Positions 42,801 to 45,014 of a DNA stretch of 45,014 bases are shown one piece after another. Under the pieces are notes generated by a model. It saw only the letters and a list, made by a program, of their open reading frames with translations. It ran no database searches and was not told the origin of the DNA. Each line of letters begins with the position of its first letter. Position 1 is the first letter of the stretch. Made by a program: the position numbers and the translations under genes. This stretch comes from Kordiimonadales bacterium. GTDB taxonomy: Bacteria; Pseudomonadota; Alphaproteobacteria; Sphingomonadales; Kordiimonadaceae. Location: contig WFTS01000017.1 in NCBI GenBank assembly GCA_015485385.1, forward strand, positions 1 through 45,014, given 5' to 3'.

Positions 42801-45014
42801 CGCGCCTTGGCCAGCGACAAAACCACATATCGCAGGCCTTTCGTCATTTGGGGCGGGGGGTGCAAATGTTCATATGATTATCGAGGCTTGGGCCAAGCCG
42901 AACGGGAATACACAGTCGGCAGCAGCGCGCAATGAGACACACGCAGTGATCTTGTCAGCCCGTGATCCAGAGCAATTACGAGATCAGGCTAAACGGCTTT
43001 TGGCATTTCTGGAAAAGAATGAAGGGGCAGATAGCGCGCCCCAAAGCGGCAGCGTTTCACAGGCTGCCCTGATCGCACATTTAGCTCAGCTACTTGATGT
43101 TGGTGTTAATGATATTGCACCAGATGATCCATTTGATGTGCTGGGTATGGAACCAAGGCACTGGATAGCATTGGATCGCTGGTTAGAGGATGATCATAAT
43201 ATCAGGCTGGATATTGCCGATATTGCCCATCTTGATACTCCGTTGGAACTTGAGGCGCTGTTGGCTAACGAGGATGGCATAAGGCCTGATATCTCGGAAA
43301 TTGATCTGGGTGATATTGCATACACACTACAAGTCGGGCGCGCCGCGCTGCCTTGCCGGGCAGGCTTTGCTGTGAAAGATACAGCTGCGTTGCTGGATGG
43401 ATTGCGGCATTATGTATCCGGTCGCGATGGATATTCTGGGCTTTTTGTTGATCAGGGCCAAGGTCACCCCGGAGCTGTAAAAAGCTTGATCGGTGATGAT
43501 ATGCTAGGAGAGGTTGTTGAGCGTTATTGGCATCAGGGGCGCATTGACAAGGTTGTTCAATTATGGGTCACCGGCGTTGAGGTTGATTGGCTAACACTGA
43601 GGGCTGGCTCTTCTCGGCAGACTGTTGCTTTACCAACTTATCCTTTTGCTCATGAGCAATATTGGATACCCAACCGTCAGGTTCCGCGACAATTTGGTCG
43701 TGTTATTGCAGAAATCGAAAAACATCAGGGCGATAGTGTTTTGCTGAAGGCAACCGAGCGTCTGGAAAGTCGTCTGGCGGGCCTGTTGAAAGCTATTTTG
43801 GCTAATGTTCCATCAGCAGACATTATCCAGAAGTACCAGCCTTGGCACACGGCAGCCCTTGAGGCGCTAACGGGATTTGACGGCACACCAGATGTAGCCC
43901 TTGATCAAGCTTGGGACAAATGGCGCACGGATACCAGTTCCTCATGCACAAACATGGCACAAGTGGTTTTGGCTGAGACAGCCCTAAGATCCCTGCCGGA
44001 TGTTTTAATAGGCGCAAAAAAAGCAACCGATGTTCTGTTCCCCGGTGGATCCTTAGAGCAGGTTGAAGCCGTGTATAAGGAAAATCCAATAGCTGCGCGT
44101 TTCAGCCAAACCTTGGCTCAGGCTGCGGCTGCTTTCGTGCATGATAAAGCCCGGCAGACACCATCAAAAGCTATTCGGATATTGGAAATTGGGGCAGGGA
44201 CAGGTGGCACTAGCGAGCAAGTTTTTGAAGCCCTTCGCCCCTATGAAAATAATATAGCCGAATATTGTTATAGTGATATTTCGCGAGCATTTTTAATTCA
44301 TGCTGAGCGCGAATATGCTGCCGAGGTTCCGTATCTGAGCACCGCGATTTTTGACGTGGAAAAACCACTGGCAGGGCAGGGCATTGACGCGGGGCGCTAT
44401 GATTTAATTATCGCCGCTAACATATTGCACGCAACTGCAGACATACAGCAAACACTAACAACTGTAGGCACGGCACTTAGCGCCGGTGGTTTATTGCTGA
44501 TCAATGAGACAAGCAAGGCGACATTGTTTACCCATATTACATTTGGTTTGCTGGATGGTTGGTGGCGGTTCACGGACCCGGAATGCCGCATTGCGGGAAC
44601 CCCGTCGTTAACAGGGGAAAGCTGGCAGCGGGTATTTTCGCAAGTCGGTTTGAAGAATATGACAGTTTCATCAGCCGAGGAAGCACTGTTAGGACAACAA
44701 ATTCTGGCAGCGCAAGCGCCTACGTTAAATGACAGTGATCAATCCCGTGCGGCAAAGGCGGCATATAGTGATCAACGACCTGTCACAAGGGTAATGGACA
44801 AGCCAGACAGTCGCGAAACAATTAGCGGTAGCTCTGCAGGAAACCTTGGTGGGAGCCTCGGCGAAAATCTTAACCATAATCTTCGTGATATTATCCTAGA
44901 CCATCTAGCCATAACCTTGAACATACCCGCTGCTAAAATTGGTGTTGATCAGGCTTTTGCCGACCTTGGTATGGATTCAATTCTGGGTGCTGATTGGGTG
45001 CGCCGATTGCGAAA
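30874..45014 (+). CDS. Giant trans-AT polyketide synthase (3' end outside window)
   Basis: One uninterrupted frame of 4,713 codons runs to the window edge. Start TTG 30874 lies 10 bp inside the end of the AT-ER gene, preceded by an AGGTAG ribosome-binding site; no ATG fits before the first KS. Domain order with residues: KS (10-442), DH (603-889), KR (916-1335), ACP (Ser1416); KS (1523-1958), DH-like B (2133-2406), ACP (Ser2475); KS (2556-2986), KR (3013-3416), ACP (Ser3493); KS (3579-4006), Ser-less ACP-like insert (4058-4134), C-methyltransferase (about 4370-4610), ACP (Ser4702). No AT domain occurs, so malonyl loading depends on the free ATs. The order matches a glutarimide-forming PKS. 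Modules are detailed separately. Confidence 0.95.
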   Translation, partial: MAIKATSQFEPVAIIGTGMRLPKAESLDAFWQHLEAVQSLIKPLPPERWDVDAFLADIDLGNGAKGVWGGFLEDADCFDAAFFGVSPKEAALMDPQQRFALEMAWHAIEDAGLKASSLTGSRTGVYMGVCHWDYAELLEKHLAHVDAYMPTGIAYAIIANRISHFFDFRGPSITNDTACAASMTAIYEAVRALQSGECEMALAGGVNLAWSHNHFSAFSKAGMLSKSGRSQSFDAGADGYVRGEGGAVLLLKPLAKAVADQDNVQAVIRGIGINHGGRTNSLTVTSPDAQAELIQSVYRSASATPESVDYIEAHGPGTPLGDPIEISGLKQAFAALHEEAGTKPQPNTCGVGSVKTNIGHLEGAAGVAGIVKVLAALRHEKFPANVGFETLNSLIDLEGTPFCIQSKTTPWLKGGRPRRAGVSSFGFGGSNAHVLLEGFDNPTSTQQANTPDETRGITSFIIPLSARSDDRLRAYATALLEFIERDHVQPHSLPNVAYTYQTGREAMAVRTAFVVQEMDELRQAVRDYLQNRENSAVILPDTATTEETPAATAVRWVRAEVGDRDVIDQGIAGARISVPVYPFSRDKHWMDIFQNSKDERPVPHPLLHRNVSTFERIAFQTILRGTEPVWADHHVGGDQVLPGMVYLEIVRAAVGLVESFPEGEQPEDVRQRVCFEDIVWLRPVTASSSAVTLKTSLKRADNGLIAFTVERVEADGSVTVVVQGSVHIQGAEVGARAKVDLEHLQETLQESRDVKACYQTLRDSGVHHGAAFQVLKNIQCDSEEVLAELALSRRMRATLGALPLHPIMLDGAIQAWAALADTHLVGAAVPFACDKVDVYGPCEASMWAIVRPTKDKKNTESVQHLDIELCDKHGNVRVVFRDLILRVMTNKQTLPVRDKTPGRDKTPGRDKTEEAHQLIYVAGVWEERALDRSRAVSFSGQAKLFSAHKGAPLASEMGNFKPWAFHQLPDTGGCEDAVAAELWFTFLHQQISGWLAKRSSEDCKFLILVPQHIPPMLTEPLSALLKTAVLENPKISGSIIQTSEDIPDENHLKIIEAELCSSSRFSCVRYDRDLIRSVWRPRAVPVPDTVASATDVSVDANGVYWITGGVGGLGAHFTNWLIACGAKNIVLSGRRAKLDAAALAMIKQLQANDVSVQYKACEIADATSVEGCVAWIAEQIGPLKGIIHAAGVLEDGFIFNQPQSAIANVFAPKVAGLYNLDAATCDIDLDFLVLCSSVAATFGNAGQAVYAGANAYMDAFAQHRRDMVQKGERRGHTVAIGWPLWGEGGMKVDAPTQEAMTLRWGTVPMTTDAGLQALSNIITMPTALNYTVLYGYDDRITGFLESFGLQDKTSSSIAESVSVSDKIVAGGSPEPDKQALLKGTVQYLRDVFADVLEFEPDQIRPNRKLDEYGLESISIVEATNQLEKTLGPLSKTLLFEYVDINGIAGHLLETHQSALEKMLASKHTTSPEPSALTASSQTAAHEQPVAHKKEIDPETDLKSGRTLASGQDGAANSSNKSSSHDVAVIGLSLRVAKAEDQDAFWDMLAEGIDGFEPWPQSRWDHGAILHPERDVLGKTVVKTGVFLDDIDKFDPRYFRISQAEAELMSPEVRLFLEASVNAFEDAGYSREYMDRRYDGDVAVIMGSMTNEYHLYGFQNMLVRGSKASGSYTGTIPNMVSYYYGFKGPSYFLDTMCSASSTCVHEAVHMLRAGRCKMALAGGVSLLLHPQKLIATSQEHFTTKTADVIRGYGVGADGTILGEGVGALVLKTLEDAERDGDHIYGVIKGSGVSNAGTRNGFTVPNPNQQAVAIQHALDDADIDASTIGYIEGHGSGTALGDPIEVKALTQIFAGEGVENQTCPIGTVKSNVAHLLAASGLAGIAKVLMQMKHRELAPSLHAEKLNPDIAFDKTPFYVQQKREVWRRKRDKAGQELPLRAGVTSIGAGGMNSHIIFEEYRDARVRTHPPVLGPELLVFSAMNQRSLQAVTDRFCQYLEQASDTALGDIAYSLQVGKNELPCRLAVVARDFSDLKTQLERFSAAPQSAGHWHYIPSVFSQDAPEDTEALTAALQRRALDVVGKAWTEGAVIDWEALNLDRDMRRVSLPAYPFERVKCWYKDAPDAPSVINPLGSKLKLHPFVGSNQSDLGGLIYTTPMYLEEMQDYLFTQDRQQFLNPVCAAEVVMALARIAGLSGDLILKDLSVQSDIKWTDVLSVTSRVTQIANAEVQIHVDCLSEEGARPWAIGAVESGLSVAGTMAPYFDIDAFFDIDALRDTAIEHVDHAVFYKTLGDQGFGFGPFLEVVERAYRLADGRLLCSLRADAPQQDGFKRNLQLSAPALAAAHQLLEMADSGWSKAEHWHLKHAYFTSGDVRHVCLDHKAPDGFQLIFLDAAARAVCHWQGIARDSVELPLAAQSQNPISENQPSQHQISQSSVPDNVKTNSLIVQTLCQLAGDILKFPADDIGVRDPFHDLGFDSITLTRYAHDLSNRLSVEISPALFFECEHIEALSQYLIEHHGAVLASTEPVTPSASSVQNKPQRTLAARGPASRTVTSSPADDAIAIIGMAGRFPGSENIEKFFDHLLAGDSLIGDLPLERYHGEYLSGLQQANFVKRGGFLEDVDQFDAAFFKISPVEAERMDPQQRLLLQTVYHALDHAGYAPADLPEHTGVFVGVSALDYAELLRQNGLGADGYAATGNSLAMVANRVSHALNLHGPSHAVDTACSSSLIALQQAAQAIQSGRCDTALVGGVNLCLSREGFEAPLDAGMLSPTGYCKSFGRDADGYVRGEGVATLVVKRLGDAKRDGDNILGVLISGAENHGGHAGSLTAPNVKAQAALVQQAMADIDPRSISYIEAHGTGTQLGDAVEVNGLKQAYAALMQGQSVDAPFIGLGSVKSNIGHLEAAAGLAGVIKVLMAMQQQALPQTLHCKDVSPHASLEGSPFYLLQDQAHWPHSVDSSGARLPRRAAVSSFGFGGANAHVVLEEAPYGHVANRQPRPATAFAQTRYWIPKGDDTFSETVLLAPNWEKAALGEPNGRKYAARHIVPCEIMVSQIHGGQVHFVDTGGGDIGTRYAVMAQSLLVVLQGLMREAGQGKTLIQLVVPYAGDSSDDRELFAGLAGMLETANVEHPNILGQVIEVPADIASEPLASLLASEMGSCHKRVRYLQGHRYVCSWQDTSPSLALSDRAYTKVSLITGGLGGLGRLVATDIAASQKGAVIILTGRSPLSEDHTAFMGGLRRQGATVQYIQADVADRAAVALMVGQIQRQHGSLNAIFHCAGYLRDGYIQYKNKTDLLAVLAPKVSGALALVEACRTVNLDTFVLFSSLAGVTGNEGQADYAAANGFLDALADRSSGKIISINWPLWRHGGMQVDTAVEERLYRQMGQRPLETAQGLAVISYAVNAGLDRLAVVSGDTARIRKYFTGRAQLEHAASSASSAPQNTANAQGKTPENSDERQLRASIISALSDLFAKASGFAAADIDAGTPLEEYGIDSLMITRLNGALGKVFGALPKTLFFQYRTLQEIVDYLLQEQRQRCLDWVGHVDDLVENGPMVSKGSDHEKAPQPAGYSAGSGGAGVEPVAIIGISGQYPGGDDLDELWATLNSDTDVISEIPEERWSLDGFYNADPEEAVQQGLSYAKWGGFLKGFADFDPLFFKISPRDAAAMDPQERLFLMSAWAACEDAGYSPERLRRLTAGQVGVFAGVTKTGFALHGPFESNEGTIVRPSTSFASVANRVSHALDISGPSMPVDTMCSSSLTAIHEACAYVRAHDGAMALAGGVNLYLHPSNFVELCAAGMLSTDGRCKSFGEGANGFVPGEGVGCVLLKPLSRAVADGDHIHAVIRGSAVNHGGRNHGYTVPNPAAQSAVIQAAMQQAGVTADEVAYIEAHGTGTALGDPIEVEGLTQAFRLDTNANGFCALGSVKSVMGHLEAAAGIAGLTKIILQMKHAALAPTRHVTSTNPNINFDATPFILQRTGAPWPATKPHIAGLSSFGAGGANVHMIIEAWAKPNGNTQSAAARNETHAVILSARDPEQLRDQAKRLLAFLEKNEGADSAPQSGSVSQAALIAHLAQLLDVGVNDIAPDDPFDVLGMEPRHWIALDRWLEDDHNIRLDIADIAHLDTPLELEALLANEDGIRPDISEIDLGDIAYTLQVGRAALPCRAGFAVKDTAALLDGLRHYVSGRDGYSGLFVDQGQGHPGAVKSLIGDDMLGEVVERYWHQGRIDKVVQLWVTGVEVDWLTLRAGSSRQTVALPTYPFAHEQYWIPNRQVPRQFGRVIAEIEKHQGDSVLLKATERLESRLAGLLKAILANVPSADIIQKYQPWHTAALEALTGFDGTPDVALDQAWDKWRTDTSSSCTNMAQVVLAETALRSLPDVLIGAKKATDVLFPGGSLEQVEAVYKENPIAARFSQTLAQAAAAFVHDKARQTPSKAIRILEIGAGTGGTSEQVFEALRPYENNIAEYCYSDISRAFLIHAEREYAAEVPYLSTAIFDVEKPLAGQGIDAGRYDLIIAANILHATADIQQTLTTVGTALSAGGLLLINETSKATLFTHITFGLLDGWWRFTDPECRIAGTPSLTGESWQRVFSQVGLKNMTVSSAEEALLGQQILAAQAPTLNDSDQSRAAKAAYSDQRPVTRVMDKPDSRETISGSSAGNLGGSLGENLNHNLRDIILDHLAITLNIPAAKIGVDQAFADLGMDSILGADWVRRLR
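30901..35240 (+). other. PKS module 1: KS-DH-KR-ACP
   Basis: KS with Cys179 in DTACAAS and His motifs EAHGPGT and NIGHLEG; post-KS linker VAYTYQTGREAM to VPVYPF. DH with HHVGGDQVLPG and HPIMLDGAIQ, so both catalytic residues are present. KR with TGGVGGLG, LED (keeps the Asp diagnostic of B-type stereochemistry), CSSVAA and YAGAN. ACP Ser1416 in YGLESISI. Expected product: an alpha,beta-unsaturated unit, consistent with extending malonamyl-ACP to an enoyl amide. Confidence 0.88.
33562..33609. repeat. 18-bp in-frame tandem repeat in the PKS (DH-KR linker)
   Basis: Two full units of CGTGACAAAACTCCCGGT (first with CGC; 33562 and 33580) plus a 12-bp partial unit encode RDKTPG RDKTPG RDKT between DH and KR. 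Confidence 0.88.
35440..38430 (+). other. PKS module 2: KS-B-ACP (branching module)
   Basis: KS with Cys1696 in DTMCSASS and a His motif EGHGSGT; the usual NIGHLEAASG is NVAHLLAASG, an altered pocket. The following domain has a DH-like fold (LHPFVGSNQSDL start; GDQGFGFGPFLEVV) but the HxxxGxxxxP motif is TQDRQQFLNP and the HPxxLD motif is LSAPALAAAH, so catalytic His and Asp are gone. ACP Ser2475 in LGFDSITL. This matches KS-B-ACP branching modules of rhizoxin and glutarimide synthases. Confidence 0.78.
37651..37686. repeat. 18-bp in-frame duplication in the PKS B domain
   Basis: Two units TTTGACATTGATGCCTTt/g (37651 and 37669) encode FDIDAF-FDIDAL within a surface stretch of the DH-like domain. 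Confidence 0.85.
38540..41470 (+). other. PKS module 3: KS-KR-ACP
   Basis: KS with Cys2722 in DTACSSSL, EAHGTGT and NIGHLEAA. The usual KS-flanking subdomain (the AYTLQVGR block) is missing; only FAQTRYW links KS to KR. KR with TGGLGGLG, LRD (keeps the B-type Asp), FSSLAG and YAAAN. ACP Ser3493 in YGIDSLMI. Expected product: a beta-hydroxy unit. Confidence 0.85.
41608..45014 (+). other. PKS module 4: KS-(ACP-like)-MT-ACP, cut by the window edge
   Basis: KS with Cys3753 in DTMCSSSL, EAHGTGT and VMGHLEAA. A roughly 77-residue ACP-like segment without Ser sits between KS and its flanking block (IAYTLQVGR). The C-methyltransferase has LFPGGSLEQVEAVYKENPIA, SAM motif LEIGAGTGGTS (residues 4437 on) and YSDIS. 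The ACP (Ser4702, LGMDSILGADW) has Trp at Ser+6, the flag of ACPs served by HMGS cassettes. Expected: alpha-methylation plus beta-branching. Confidence 0.82.

Noticed and set aside
30874-45014. AT domains inside the PKS
   Set aside because: Segments after each KS are only linker/flanking blocks (AYTLQVGR type) with no GHSxG motif.

Overview
The window looks like chromosomal DNA of an alphaproteobacterium. Support comes from the BipA/TypA sequence, an N-formylglutamate amidohydrolase gene, and a short sRNA locus resembling the alphaproteobacterial suhB/mmgR class. The genus cannot be fixed from the sequence alone. Two blocks are visible: ordinary chromosomal genes (1 to about 8.3 kb, perhaps to 12.6 kb) and a large trans-acyltransferase (trans-AT) polyketide synthase cluster (about 12.6 kb to the right edge, where it is cut).

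Left block: the 3' part of a receiver-GGDEF-EAL gene, typA, three orphan periplasmic solute-binding-like proteins, a candidate sRNA with its own promoter and terminator followed by a 31-bp repeat array, an N-formylglutamate amidohydrolase-like gene, tRNA-Val(GAC) with a clear promoter, and a class V aminotransferase-like gene. A three-gene membrane operon follows (DUF697-like, small two-helix protein, SPFH/prohibitin-like), just upstream of the cluster.

Cluster, plus-strand arm 1 (12.6-19.4 kb): two PvdE/SyrD-type ABC half-transporters, a free-standing acyltransferase, a free-standing ACP and an asparagine-synthase-type amidotransferase. Minus-strand arm (26.5-19.4 kb): a secreted Ntn-type amide hydrolase, a TauD-like Fe/2-oxoglutarate enzyme with an HxG-like metal motif, a cytochrome P450, then the beta-branching set HMG-CoA-synthase-like protein, donor ACP, decarboxylating KS (Ser for Cys) and ECH1. 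ECH2 is not seen. Next come a metallophosphoesterase, an Sfp-type phosphopantetheinyl transferase, an AT-ER fusion, and a giant PKS gene (TTG start at 30874) that is still open at the window end after 4,713 codons.

The PKS reads KS-DH-KR-ACP / KS-B-ACP / KS-KR-ACP / KS-MT-ACP..., with no AT domain. The DH-like domain of module 2 lacks the catalytic His and Asp and is best read as a branching (B) domain. Free AT + ACP + amidotransferase followed by KS-DH-KR-ACP and KS-B-ACP is the hallmark of glutarimide polyketides: a malonamyl-ACP starter is extended to an unsaturated amide, and Michael addition plus lactamisation then closes the ring. The window therefore most likely encodes a glutarimide polyketide with at least one beta-branch. 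The last visible ACP carries the Trp that marks HMGS-dependent branching. Sesbanimide is the known alphaproteobacterial example of this class; whether this is sesbanimide or something new cannot be decided here.

A second theme is a striking number of short tandem duplications, many in-frame inside low-complexity linkers of unrelated genes.
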